NCBI RefSeq assembly: GCF_963169125.1 | Contig: NC_084795.1 | Location: forward strand, 264,301,042 to 264,365,041 | Source of the DNA: Humulus lupulus | Taxonomy: Eukaryota > Streptophyta > Magnoliopsida > Rosales > Cannabaceae | Direction: 5' to 3' | Length of the DNA: 64,000 nt | Shown: positions 46,700 to 59,359 of the stretch, in pieces | Layout: every line of letters begins with the position of its first letter | Numbering within the stretch: position 1 is the first letter of the stretch | Made by a program: the position numbers and the translations under genes | Notes under the pieces: model-generated | Databases searched by the model: none | What the model saw: only the letters and a program-made list of their open reading frames with translations | What the model was told of the DNA's origin: nothing

Positions 46700-47290
46700 A
46701 TATAATAATATATGTCATGGTTTCTGACTTTATTTTGTTTCAAAGCAATACTGCTTGTATTATTAATAAAATGTAATACAAGGAAAAAACAGGGATTAAA
46801 TGAAAACACCCCAAAATACAACCTACAAGGCAGCACAACTAGGAACAACACAAAAAGAAGTATTACAAAAAATAATGTCACTGTACAAAAATCAGAGTAT
46901 AGAATATCTCCAAATTCTTTAGTGTTGAACAGCCATATAGCTATCCAAGGTCTAGCTTTATCTCAAATAGCTTCTGCACATTCTTCAGCATCTTCAAAAA
47001 TCAATCTATTACTTTCCAGCCAGATAGCCCACCAAATTGCCACTACTCCAGACTTCCATAGCACTTTCTTAGATTCATTTCCTGATACAAACTGAATGAC
47101 TTACGAATAGTAATCCCATCCCAACTAAGAAAGGCAAGTTATAGATGTGTAGTCTTTACCTTCCTGTTCTTATAACTTACAGAACACACAACTAAGTTTT
47201 CTCTTTGATATTGATGCGTACTCTTTCCCTTCCGTTGTCGTTGTAAATTATTACATTGCCAAATAAGAAAACTATTACTCTTTGGCCGAA
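46700..47290 (-). pseudogene. LINE reverse transcriptase tail remnant
   Basis: On the minus strand the readings VAIWWAIWLESNRLIFEDAE and DKARPWIAIWLFNT (about 47050-46900) resemble the zinc-binding tail that follows reverse transcriptase in plant L1-type LINEs. Upstream pieces (CSVSYKN, SWDG) may be decayed cysteine/histidine parts. Stops are frequent. No clear poly-A end or duplication was found. Confidence 0.5.
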
Positions 47291-49640
47291 AATCCCATAC
47301 AGCCAATTGTTGAAGCTACATAATTACATTAGAGTAAAGACCAGATAGTATGGGCAAGCTACTACTGACATAGCAGATGACTAAAGTATGATGAACAACT
47401 TTAACCAATATAAATTAGTTAGGCATCCATAATTATATTGGTGTAGTTCTAGCTTTATGGGTTGTTAACGGAAAGCATACGATATTCCTCAAATAGTCTA
47501 ATTCCAAATAAATCAGAAGAACCAGGTCCTTTATGGCTAACTCTATGCCGATCATGCTCTAGTCATGACATAGTAATCCCAAGCCAATGAAAAGCTTTGA
47601 GGGTAAACTTTTCTTGTTGATTGGATAAATTATAGACAAAGTGTAATGTGTAAAAGTGTGGCAGTCTGGCAGATTTGAGATTTTGCTAGTAACTTCCACC
47701 TTTGCACAAGGTTAAATTGCGATGGAAGTGGTCTGTTTATTCTCCAAGCCAACAATAGTTCCCTTAACAAAGCAATCGTCTGATCCTTCTCTGCCACTAC
47801 TTTGGTCAGTTGACCACTTTCCCTTTAAGACCTTCTAACTCATGGAATACCTTGTTCATCCTCAGATTGAGAGCTTCGATCTGACTTGAGGTCATCCATT
47901 TCTGCTTGAGTCATTGTAGCTTTAGCTAGCTCTTCCTCTAGCCCAGCTTTGCTTTGTAAGACCTCTTTCTTTGATATAGCCAAAGCTTTGCGGACCTCAT
48001 CCATCTCTTATTCTTCTTCTTCTGTGTGAAGCTCATAAACCTTCTAACTAGAACTCATCAGGTCGTACAAGAAATCTTTTTAAGATTGAACTCATTAGCA
48101 CTAATTTGAATGACAAAAGATACCACTGCCTCTTGACGAAATCACAACTACGGAGTTATCAATAACATGGTTAGTGTCTCTGTAATCGGGTTTGAAGTGA
48201 CACTTCCATTCTCTTCCACCTTGAAAAATATCAGTGGTCAGGCTTGACTCCAGCTTAAGGTTCAAAACCTAGTGCTGCAACCTCCTCAATCACCTAGACG
48301 GTTGTTCCTTACAAAGTTCCTGTCTCAGCTTTACTAGGAAAAGAGAGGATAGTTATCATAACAATATTACAAGAAATGCCCGGAAGAGAAGCTGTACACG
48401 TGAGAAGAAAAATGCACATAGGTAGTTACAACTTCAAACCAATTTAGTTACATTGCAAATAGATAAGTTGACTACTTCCATAAAATTTGGAGCCATTTCT
48501 TCTATAGAAGCGTTAGCCAAAGATGACAGAATTTAGTAACCTTAGGTGCTACAAAGGTAGAGTTTCACTTTTCAGATAGAGGAGAAAGAAGAATATGTTG
48601 TATTGGAGGAACAAAACCATTCCTTAGGATAAAGGAAGCGCGAGAAGAAGTTTGTACAAATGACAAAGATGACAAAGAAGTAGAAAGAAGAGTTGAAGTA
48701 GGAGAAATTGAAAAGGCTAGAGAAGAAATTGAACAAAGCCTACTTGGGGATAGCACAGAAGTTATGGAACAAAATTTGAGACGAAAATGCCTGACAGATC
48801 TTTTTCTCGAAGAAATGGGAGATCAAAGGACTTAGACCCAGTGTTCGACACTCGTGTTATTTTGACTGTCTTTTCAATGACCATTTATTTGTCAGGATCA
48901 TACTCAGAGTTTTTTCTTTTCTCAACTGTCTGAGGAGTAGAAGTTTATGCTTGGGACACTCTCTTCTTCTTACCTTTTGTAGAAGCTTGAGAGCCACTAC
49001 AACAGGACAATTTCTTGTACTTGATTTGAGGATTTTCCCCTCCTTTTGGACTTTGGTAGTCTTTTTTGTTTTTGTTTTTGTATTTAGCCATTTCATCCTT
49101 GTTGAATTAGTAATGCAATTGTTGGGGATGACACAAGAGTATCATTCTTCTACATATCTCCCTCATGACCTCTGTGTGTGCGTCATTAGAGTAGCCCCGT
49201 AAGAATTGACAATATCATCAATGTACCTTGTGAAAGTCATTCGTGGCATCTAATTTGTATTTAAAGGGTTGTAGATGGCATGGATATTAGGAGCATTATC
49301 CTTTTCATGGAATAAGATCCCTTCACGACATAGTTACTAAATCCTGCTATTGTAATATTTTAAAATAGGAATAGTTGGATTTGTACACAGAAATTCATAT
49401 GGTAGAAGAATATTCAAATCATTCACAAAGGGAAAGGAGTGAACTTACCATCATTAAAGACTCAAGCAAAATGAAAGTCTTCTAGAGAAAAAAACGAAGA
49501 ATACCAATTTCCTCCAATAACGAAAATACACTCGTCCTAGTTGTAGTCGAATTTATTGAAATGAGTAAACTCAAAGCGATTATTCTTCTTGGGAGCAAGA
49601 AAGGTTTTCAAAGAGCTACTGTTGGATGTGTTGTTCTTTT
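47291..49640. other. Decayed, unidentified sequence
   Basis: About 2.3 kb with no intact gene. On the minus strand, around 48060-47860, a Glu/Lys-rich coiled coil can be read through stops (VRKALAISKKEVLQSKAG, EEELAKATMTQAEMDD). Around 49096-48860 a basic stretch is open. These look like parts of an old gene or transposon protein, but I recognise no family. No LTR or terminal repeats were found. Confidence 0.45.
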
Positions 49641-51545
49641 ATCAGTACATTTTATTTTCATATTTGTAGCTTACTCAAAATGATTGCTACGCACAAAACT
49701 TGAATACAATAGGGGTCATTTGCATAGGATGAAATTCGTAGACTGAACATTCCTGTACTAACAAGGTGGGAAGACAAAGATTTTGGATATTTAGGGAGAT
49801 AGAATGAATAAAAACTCAGCCCAATTAATTGATGACTTAGGAGTGCTCTCATATACATATGTAGCAAAATTTTTTTATTGAAATATTTCATAAGTGAGCT
49901 CCTTTTAGAGACAGTCAGCTATCTGATTCGCTGATGGTTTTGAGCTCCTTCCTTAGCACTTTATCTCGGAAAAAATGCACATCAAGTTCGATATGCCTTG
50001 TTCTTGTGTGGTACACTGAGTTTGATGCAAGTGCAACAACAGTGATGTTACCATACCATGTAACAAATTTGCATGACAATGGAAGCTTTAATTTTTCGAG
50101 TAAAGATTCATTCTAGGCAATCTCGGCTGCAACATGTGCAAGGGCTATATATTCGGATTCTGTGCTAGATTTCGACACAACAACTTGTTTCTTTGATGAC
50201 CAAGACACTAGGGAATCTCCAAAGTACACACATTAACTTGCAACCGACCTTCTGTCATCTGGACAATAAGCCCAGTCAACATCAGAGTATCCTACCATGC
50301 TTAGAATGTCACTTTTGCCAAAGTGGAGACCACTGTGAATGGTTCCTTTCAAGTATCTTAGTAATTTTTTAGCTCAAATCCAATGTGTTGTTGTAGGTTC
50401 TTGAAGAAACTGGCTTAACTTATTTATTGCAAACGAAATGTCTGGTCGAGTATGACACAGATATTGTAATGCTCCCAAAAGGCTTCTATACACGTGGGAT
50501 TATTGAGTTTTTCTCCATCAGTTACAAAGATGGGTTTGCCAGCAATCATAGGAGTGGGGCACGACTTTTGGTTCACCATATTATAACTATGCAGCAACTC
50601 CTCAATATACTTGGATTGAGTAAGATAAATACATGTTTCATTTATGAAAGCTTCAATGCCAAGGAAAAAGTTTAGTGGCCCCAAGTCTTTCAAGGTAAAG
50701 CTCTTATTTAGTGTAGCAATGAAAAGAGATAACTTCCATGTATTGTTCCCTGTTACGATGATATCATCTACATAAATGAGGACCAAAATTACCACCTTGT
50801 TTTGATTGTAGAAGAATAGAGTTGTCTGCCTTTGAATTTTGAAATTGCCACTGCAGAAAGGTTGTTTTAGTCTCTCGAACCAGGCTCTTGGGTCATGCTT
50901 TAAGCCATATAACAACTTGTACAATTTGCATGCATGGTCTTGTTTGTCCTGGTCCACAAATCTTTCAGGCTGAGACACGTATACGACCTCTTCTAAGTAA
51001 CCATTCAAGAAGGTGTTGTTGATGTCCAACCTCTTCTAGGTAATCATTCAAGAAGGCGTTGTTGATGTCCAACTGTCGTATAGGCTACTGTTTGGACACG
51101 GCTATGGTGAGTACAATCCGAACTATGGGGGCCTTCACTACATGACTAAAAGTTTCACCAAAGTCTATGCCCAATCTTTAGTGAAATCCCTTGGCAACCA
51201 GCTGCACCTTGAACCATTGGAAAGAACCATCAGCATTAGTCTTAACTTTGAACACCCATTTATTTCCAACCAAATTTTACTAATCCGAGGTAAATTATTT
51301 TGAGTAAATTGAAGAATATGCTAATCCCATATGCTGATATTTTCCCAATTTATCAATTGAAACAGAATAACACATCCAACAACTTTTTGAAGACTTTTGC
51401 CTTTCTCCCAAGCTGAATAATCACTTCATATTTACTGTTTTCAATGAACTCGACAACAATTGGGATGAGTGACTGTTTGTTATTGAAGGAAATTGGTACC
51501 CTACGTGCTTATCCCTAGCTTCCCTCCTGCTCAAGTCTTTAATAA
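49641..51545 (-). pseudogene. Copia pol remnant (reverse transcriptase, RNase H), minus strand
   Basis: From 51290 downward the minus strand reads NKWVFKVKTNADGS, LVAKGF and FGETFSHVVK. It continues with MDINNTFLNGYLEEVVYVSQ, LYGLKHDPRAWF and the catalytic YVDDIIVTGN, then LGPLNFFLGIE (51029-50424). The RNase H part follows to about 49900 (STESEYIALAHVAAEIA, RTRHIELDVHFFRD). A 43-bp tandem duplication, stops and frame changes break it. Gag, protease, integrase and clear LTRs were not seen. Its motifs differ from the copia at 23038-27070, so it is a separate element. Confidence 0.85.
50986..51071 (-). repeat. 43-bp tandem duplication inside the copia reverse transcriptase
   Basis: Two adjacent 43-base units (each ACCTCTTCTA...GATGTCCA on the plus strand) differ at three positions. 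They duplicate the codons for DINNTFLNGYLEEV. A length of 43 shifts the frame. Confidence 0.9.
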
Positions 51546-52630
51546 TGGTAAGTTCAATTTTGTCCTTCTGTCAATTATTATGTGATATGAAATATTGTAA
51601 GTCCACTCATTTCCTTTCCCTTTGTACATGGTATGAATTTGTGTGTAGATACAACTTTGCCTATTCTAAAAGATGATAATGGGCGGGTGTTGAATAATAT
51701 ATATATTTATATATAAATGGGCTTTTTTCTGGTATACCCATATATAGAGCAAATTTTACAAAAATACAGTCAAGTGGTATTAATAACATTTATAAAGTCA
51801 ATCAAATTTTTAAACAAAAATACGGGTTCCTCTTTAATTAGGTCCGACTCAAAGGAAACTTCTCGCTTCGAAAACCCACAAGTAGTAACAACAAACAAAC
51901 CAATCCACAAATCATGGAAAGCAACCCAATACACTGACTAGAAAACACCTGAACAACATTTAGTTTCAACAAAATTGAAACAAATACGAGTAAAAAACGA
52001 AAACAAAAAATTCAATTATGGAAATAAATTTCAAAAACTTAATCTTAGGTATAAAGATGTTTTTTATTTTGTGGAACAATGAGGTATACGGGGAAACATT
52101 GATAATGAGTTTTCATACGAAGTGGATTCTTAGTCTCAGGTATGACGATTTTAATATTTTCCTTAAGTATTTTAATCAAATTTGGTTGCAAAGTGTTTTA
52201 CTCGTTGCTTAACAATAATTTTCTTTCAAATCTTGTTGTTTTTTGGTTTTTACAACAAATCGAGACGAAAAAACAACTTAATATTAATTATGGTTGTTTT
52301 TACAACAAATCGAGATGACAAGAAAATAGAATATAAATTCTGGGTTTTAATACAAAAACAAGGATGATCTTTTTAGTTTTTTTTTTTTAAATGAAATTGT
52401 TGTGGGGTTGTATTGTAGTTGCCATTGCAGGACACAACATCTTAAAATGCAAAATAGTATCAATTGGAACATTACAAATAGTAATTAGAAATTTCAATTA
52501 TATACATTTCAGGGAATGGATGTAGTAGCAATCTTGATACAGAAAAATGGACACTAGGATGACAACAATAATTACATCAATTTTGAACCTAGTGGAGAAT
52601 TCATACAATAGATTGCAACTATGAAGTCCT
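51546..52630. other. AT-rich stretch, possibly the end of a MULE
   Basis: No intact gene. The segment from about 51720 (GGTATACCCATATATAGAGC, then AAAATTTTACAAAAATACAG) looks like a Mutator-type terminal region, and the sequence leads toward the MuDR transposase pseudogene. A second terminal repeat was not found, so this is only a suggestion. Confidence 0.3.
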
Positions 52631-54937
52631 ATGGAGCAAGTTGGAGTATATGTGCATATATGTGTGAGACCATATTATTATGTGAATATATTTTGGTTAC
52701 TTGGGACGAGGCGATCCTAGGGAGCAAGTTAGGGGGAAAGTCACAACGGGACCAAATACCTCGACTCGGGGTGAGTCAAGGGGTATTTAGTGCATTACCG
52801 GAATATCGGGTAACATGAATAAATATTTGAGGAAATATTTTTGAGTTAGTGAGATTAGGAGAGAATTCTGGGGATTTTTACCATTTTACCCTCGAGGACG
52901 TTTTTGGGTACCCCGAGCCTTGGGATTTACTTAGAATTACTTGAACTGTAAGTAATCTCTCATAAACTGAAAAACACAGAAAAACAGAGGAGCAAATACT
53001 CTCTCTCTCATTCATACACTCCCTCTCTCGATTCGTTGGGAAATTATTGTGATCTAGGAGGAATCAAAGCTAGTTTAGGCTCGGGATTGCTCGGGGAAAA
53101 GCTTGGCATCGTGTTGGGCAGTAGAGGTAACGATTTTTAGCCACAAATCTCTATGTTTCTCTGATTTTTTTAGATGATTTTTAGAGTTTTAGATACTCAA
53201 TTTGAATTTGGAGATTTGATGAGGTTTTGGCCAAGTTTTAGCTTGGGTTTTGATGGTATTGAAGTGTTGAGTTGTTTAGGAACTTTTTTTTTGAGATTTA
53301 GCTAGGTTAGGATAGGTTTTTGATGAGATTTGGCTTGAAGAAAACGGGGAAAAAAAATTGGTTTTTCATGTCGAGTTGCAGCCCTATTTTTGGGGCGTCG
53401 CGACTCATGAACTCAGGGAGAAGGAGGTGCTGAAATCCCTTTTGAGCTGTGACGCTTGTAGGGGCACGCCGCAACGCGTGTGGTCTAGAGAAGAGCCCTT
53501 GGGATCTCTGACTTGAGGCAGGCTATGGCTCTTTTGCCTTTGGTCGCGACGCTTGAAGGGCTTTTGAGCCCGGGGAAGGTTTTGAGTGCGGGAACTCAAA
53601 CTAAGGGCTCGAGATCTATCCTTCTATCTGATTTAGTAGGATTCGATGTCCCGGAGGCTAGGACTTGGTCCGTAAGCCTTTGATCGCTCGTTATTGACGG
53701 GATTCTATATTATGGTTGTGAGTGGGTTATCGCTAGGGACTCGGAACATGGATTGTGCTCGAGGGTCGTTCTTAATAAACATTGCACTCAGACCTGAGGT
53801 AAGAAAACTGCACCGTATACATGATATATGTGATTAGGGCTTGACCCGGTTGTTGAATGTAACTATGAATAGGGGCACTGGCCCCTGTGAATGAACGTGA
53901 TTAAGGTCATGTTTGTGCTTGTTAATTCAGCATGCTTGAACAATGATGGTTTGCATTGTCTGCGTAATTAGGGCTTGGCTCCGTTAAGGAACATGGTTAT
54001 TACTGTGTCTGTACTTAATTGGTTGAAGTATATGATTAATATGTATGCATACTTATATTGTCTGAAGTATGCTTATTTGTATCTGATTATCTGAATATCT
54101 GGTTAAGGCATTGACTTATTAGTTGAGGGCGGCAATAGCGCGTTGGGCATTGGTCGAAAGGCTTGGGCCTAATCAGGAACGTACTATTACGTTGTTCGAC
54201 CTTATCGTCGTTGGAAAACAAAGTGCTTGGCTAACTCTATGGCAAGTTACTCAGAGCTAAGGGCAAAGGGCCCCAAGTGACTCTATGGTCACATAGCTTG
54301 GGTAAGGGGCCCCAGGTGACTCAATTGTCACATAACTAGGACATAAGGCCCCAAATTGACTCTATGGTCATCTATTCAGAGCAGCGGGCCCAAGAATGAT
54401 CCAATGATCATTTATTTGTAATTGTATGCATACATGAGTAGGTTATTACTACTGGGCATGCTAGATATGCATCTAGAATCTATATTTACTGTTCATGCAC
54501 ATGTTTAAGTTTTCTTGCTGAGCCTTAACTCATGGGTGCTATGTGGTGCAGGTAAGGGGAAAGGAAAGTCGGACTAGCATTGAGTTGGAGAGCTTCGGTG
54601 GCGGCGTGTACATATGCAGTTGCTCGACCACCACGACCAAGGATATCTCATAGGAACTAGGATTGTATCTCTTGTATCTCTTATTTTGCCGCTTAGGCCG
54701 ACCGATTGTAACTTTTGACTTGTATATAGCATTTTAAACATCTGTTTATATTATTTTGGGATCCCATGTATGTTTTAAATTTTTAAATGAAAAGTCAACA
54801 TTCCTTTTGACCAAATTTTTTAACCCTAACCCTTAACATTAACCTTAGTTACACACTTATAACCAAATGACTTGATTAGCAAGTCAGACACTATTTAAAG
54901 TACACATTGTAATAGTCATGGATTAGGAGAACGTTAC
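52631..54937 (+). mobile_element. Ty3-type LTR related to 55144-57444, left border uncertain
   Basis: From about 52690 the sequence runs parallel to the LTR at 55144-57444. Shared landmarks are GAGAATTCTGGGGATTTT, TTTTTGGGTACCCCGAGC, a GC phrase cluster (53390-53545), GTGAC...GTCAC dyads (54277-54420) and CTTGCTGAGCCTTAACTCATGGGTGCTATGTGGTGC-type text (landmarks only). It ends GAACGTTACA at 54937. GTCCA follows and GTCCT precedes 52631, a possible imperfect duplication, but the expected TG start is missing. It may be a solo LTR with a damaged start. Confidence 0.6.
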
Positions 54938-57900
54938 AGTCCACAGACAACAGAATAAACCACAAAGCAGCACATAGAAGCAAACATAGAAGAACACAAT
55001 AACAAGTTTGACATAATTGATTATGCAACACTAATCAGATCAGAAATTCTAGAGCAACTCGAGAACAATCAGAATAAAGAAACTCAAGTTGACACTAAAG
55101 ACTCACTAGTAATCTCAAATCCTCATCATCAAGATATTCTAAGTGTAATGCCCCGAAATCCCTAATGCGGTTTAATGGCTGGATTAGTAGGCCGGGAGGG
55201 CCATAATTGTTTAATTATACCATTAACTAATTATATGCATGTTTATGTGAATTATATTATAATATGATGTTAAATGCATGCATGTGGGTCCACATTTGAT
55301 TATTAGGGTGTTTTGGTAAATTGGCCCGTTGAGGGCATATTTGTGTATTTTGGTGCATATTGTGATTTTTGGATGAGATCCAATTATTATGGAGATATAT
55401 TCGAGCTATTCGGCATGAGATGGTCTTATATTGTAAATTAGCGGTTTTGTCATAACTGGGTCATTTATTGGGATATTGGATAATGAGAATGTTTATTTGA
55501 TGATAAATTGGGAGTTATTGAGATCAGGAGGAAATTCTGGGAGTTTTGAATATTATGTCCCCGGGGGTGTTTTTGGGACCCCGAGCATTAGGTTTTATTT
55601 AAGGTTACTTAAGCCTGAAGTAGTTCGTCAGATAGAACCGTACGTTAGAAAACACTTTCTCTATTCCCGTTAGTTCCTTTTATCGTTCGAGGCAATTTCG
55701 AAGAAATCTTGAGTTCTAGGAGTCGAAATCAAGCGTGGATCGAGGCATAGTGATCCTAGGAAAGATTAGAAGCTTCTTGACCGAATGATTTAACGAGAAA
55801 CAACCCAATCAAAGGTAATCTAAGCTTTAAGTTTTTGGAGTTTCAAAGTTTTGAATTGGATTTTGTGAATTGTTGAGTTTTTGATTCGTTTGAGCCTCGG
55901 GATTTGATGATTTTGGATCATTGGGAAGTTTAGGAACTTTGATTTTTGGATTTGGAAGTGTTTATGTATGTTTTTGGAAGGTTTAGGATGGGAGAAAACG
56001 AGGTTATGGCTGGTTTTTGGGTGGGGGCCGCGGCTCTGCTCTTGGGCGCCGCGGCCCAAGCTCGAAGAAGCAGGAGGAGGAGTTTTGGGCATGCTGGGCG
56101 CTGCGGCACTGGGTAGTGGGTGCCGCGGCCCTTGCTCCTGGTGTGGCTGGGGGCCGCGACTCAAGCTTCTAGGGCCGCGGCTCTTGGGTGGTTTTGAGGC
56201 CAATTGAGTGTTTTGATCTCGAGAACTTGGTTTTAGGCCTCGGGATTGTTCCTACTACCCGGATTAGTGGGGTTCGATGTCCTGGAGGCTAGATCTTGGT
56301 TCATGAACCTTTGTTATTCATTTTATTGATGGTTTCCCGTATTTGGTTATGACTAGGTGACCGCTAAGGAACTTAAAGGTTGATCGTTCTCAAGGGTCGT
56401 TCTTATATTAACTCTCTCTCGAATCAGAGGTAAGAAAACTACACCCTATATGTGACATGCGTGGTTGTTACAGAGGCATGTTGGTTATTAAATGTGGACA
56501 TTGATTGCATATTAAATGCTTAGCGAATCTTGTTTATTTGTGTATGGCACTGATTATTCAGATTCAGCACTGGTCGCCTATTATTGACCTGAGAGTCAGA
56601 AACGGCATAAGCGTCGACAACACAGAGCCGATAAAAGATTAGATCTAATCGATATCAGCATTGAATGACTCTAGGAGCATTAATGCTGGACCGACCCTAA
56701 GGTCGATGAAACTTATACGCGCTTGACTAGTTACTCAGAGCCAAGGCCTAGGTGACTACTTGTCACGTGGCTAGGGAGCGGAATCCCATGGTTGTGACTC
56801 TATGGTCATGCGGTAGGTTATATTGGTGACCAGTTCATCGAGCACCTATCTTGATAAGCTAGTGAAAGGATCACTTATTCGTAAAGCCCCGGTGACCCTA
56901 TCGTCACATGGCTAGAGGGAACGAATCCCACCTTAGTGACTTTTCAACTATCACTCATATGTTTGGACTGAAAGTCCTGAATGATTATTATGATCATTGT
57001 TGATATTATATTCATGCTATATTGTGTTTTTTTGCTGGGCTTTGGCTCATGGGTGCTATGTGGTGCCGGTAAAGGAAAAGAAAAGCTCACCCAGCCTTGA
57101 GTGGAGAGCTTAGGTGGTGATGTGTACATATGCGGCCGCTTGACCACCACGACCAAGGAGTTCTCAGAGGAACTTGGGGGTTTACCCTATTTTTGCCGCT
57201 TAGGTCGGTGGGTTTGTATATTTGAAACTATAATGACCATTTTGAGTTGTAAATAGCTTGTAAATGTTTTTGATGGGCCCATGAACAGCTTTATGTTTTA
57301 AATAAAATATATCCTTTCATTTTGATTAATTTTCCACCTTAGCCTGTTAATAACACCTAGAAGCACGTTTTTAACCAAAGAACTTGGGTAGCGAGTTAAA
57401 TTCACGGTTCACCGTAACTGTTCTGGGGTAACCAGGGCATTACACTAAGTGGCCAAATATACAAAGACAAATCAACACTAAAGAGTGTGCTCAACTACTA
57501 TGCAATTACATATCACTTCCAATATAGGGTGCAAAAGTCATGCTCCAAAGAGTACAATATTGTTTGTTTGGACCAAAAATGCAAGTGGTCACTAAGAGCA
57601 TCAAGGAACAACACCACACATGCATTTATCATCAGAAAGTACTAATAGGTCCACACTTGCTCCTTGGAAATAAGATTTGGTGACCACTGCCAAACAACAT
57701 CAAAATTAATAGGCGACTACATAAAACCAAAGTTCCTACACATTAAAACAACAACCATGCCAAAAGACATCAAAAGTAACTTAAATGACAAGTATGGTAT
57801 AAAAATGAACTATATGAAAGTATGGCGGAGTAGGGAGCACGCACTCAAAAACTTGTGTGGAAAAGAAAAAGAATCATACAACCTCTTGCCAAGTTACTTG

Positions 57901-59345
57901 TACATGCTATAAAAAAACCAACCCTGGATCAATATTAGAAATCAAAACAGGAGAAGACAACAACTTGCTATTTCTATTCATGACATTGGATGCATCTTTG
58001 AAAGGTTGGTTGAAATGTAAACCAATAATAATTGTTGACAAAAATTTCCTAAAAGCTACATATGGTGGAACACTGCTCTCTGCTAGTGCACAAGATGCTG
58101 GAGGTAAGAAATTTCCACTTGCATTCAGTATCGTAGATTCTAAAAATGACAAGTCATGGGAATGGTTTTTTTTAGAAACTAAGAGAAGCCTATGGAAATA
58201 GAGAAGAGCAATGTCTAATATCATATAGACATGAAAGCATCATCAAAGCAACCAAACAAATATACCCAGAAATAATGCATGGGTACTACATGTTCCACCT
58301 GCTTGACAACCTGAAAACCATCCATATGAAACATGCAAAAAAATACAGGGAACCATTCTTTGGGGCTGCAACAGCGTACACCAATTTTTTTTTTTTGAAT
58401 ATTACATGATTGAGCTTGACAGCCTGCATAAGAGCATATGTCCATTTTTAAACAAAATTGGTTATGAAAAATGGACAAGATTCCACTCCAGAAACAACAG
58501 GTATTCAACAATGACTTTAAATATTGCTAAATCACTCAACTCAACCACTTTGGCATCAAGAGAGGCACCCATAACAACATTGTTGGAGTATCTGCATGGA
58601 TTACTCCAAGATTGGACATACACAAGCAGAAGGCAAGCCCAAAATACACTCACAACATTAGCACCAGATGCAGAAAAAAATCACTAGCAACTACAGATAC
58701 TCGTTGAGACTAACTGTAAGTTCTTTAAACACTTTTTTTAACATTTTTAATTACATTTTTCTGAAGTTGTGCTAACATTGCCGCTGTGTCCAAGCAACGA
58801 TGAGTGTGGTTCATATGTTGTTGCATTTAGAAATAGGTAGCATTATAGTTGTTTAAATAAATAAATTATTTATAATGTGATACATGCAAATGCATCAAAT
58901 GAAAATCTATTTGAGGTGTTCAAATAACAAAAGTCATGGATTGTAAACCTCAAAAATCAAACATGCACATGCAATAGATTCCAAATGGATGAAATGCCAT
59001 GTGGCCATGCAATCACTGTGATGAAGGAAATGAATCTAGACCCTTACAGTTACTGTCCACACTACTACACAACAAAGACATGGTTGGAAACATATGAAGC
59101 AACAGTATACCCGGTAGGAAACCAACACAATTAGGATGTGCCACAATTTGTTAAAGACATGATAGTAATGCGTCCATTTGAAAAAGTGAAAGCAGGAAGA
59201 CCAAAGAAAAGAAGATTCAAAGTTGTTTGGGAAACTAAAAAAAAACAAGTGCAACAAGTGTGGACAAATAGGTCATAATAGGAAGACATGCTGAAACCGA
59301 GGTCCAAGAAATTGAAACAACAAGACAACAACAAAAACATTTAAT
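54938..59345 (+). pseudogene. MULE (MuDR-type) transposase, interrupted and broken
   Basis: The reading runs from 54938-55143 straight into 57445 onward once the LTR at 55144-57444 and one CTAAG copy are removed: the join gives DILSGQIYKDKSTLKSVLNY. The N-terminal MuDR domain (VQKSCSKEYNIVCLDQKCKW) is followed by a middle part with VWRSREHAL. The catalytic core has IIIVDKNFLKATYGGTLL, then FPLAFSIVDSKNDKSWEWFF. A SWIM zinc finger (CTCNRF...MPCGHA, about 58965-59015) and a basic AGRPKKRRFK tail end it near 59345. Stops and frame changes occur at about 57660, 57911, 58200, 58400 and 58685. The enzyme would have moved Mutator-like elements; this copy is dead. Confidence 0.85.
55144..57444 (+). 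mobile_element. Solo LTR in the MULE transposase, duplication CTAAG
   Basis: Ends TGTAATGCCCC...AGGGCATTACA and perfect duplications CTAAG (55139-55143 and 57445-57449) define a 2301-bp solo LTR. It has no primer site or genes. It carries a GC-rich phrase cluster at about 56023-56190 (GGCCGCGGC, GCGCCGCGGCCC) and GTGAC...GTCAC dyads at 56752-56907. It is the same family group as the LTRs at 14746-17136 (opposite strand) and 52631-54937. The small open frames inside are not credible genes. Confidence 0.9.
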
Positions 59346-59359
59346 TGATTATTTCATAT

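Noticed and set aside
46712..47095. Plus-strand protein of 127 residues
   Set aside because: The minus strand reads as a LINE tail with recognisable motifs, so the plus reading is a shadow.
52621..52818. Short plus-strand protein near 52.7 kb
   Set aside because: It crosses the start of an LTR-related sequence and has no family features.
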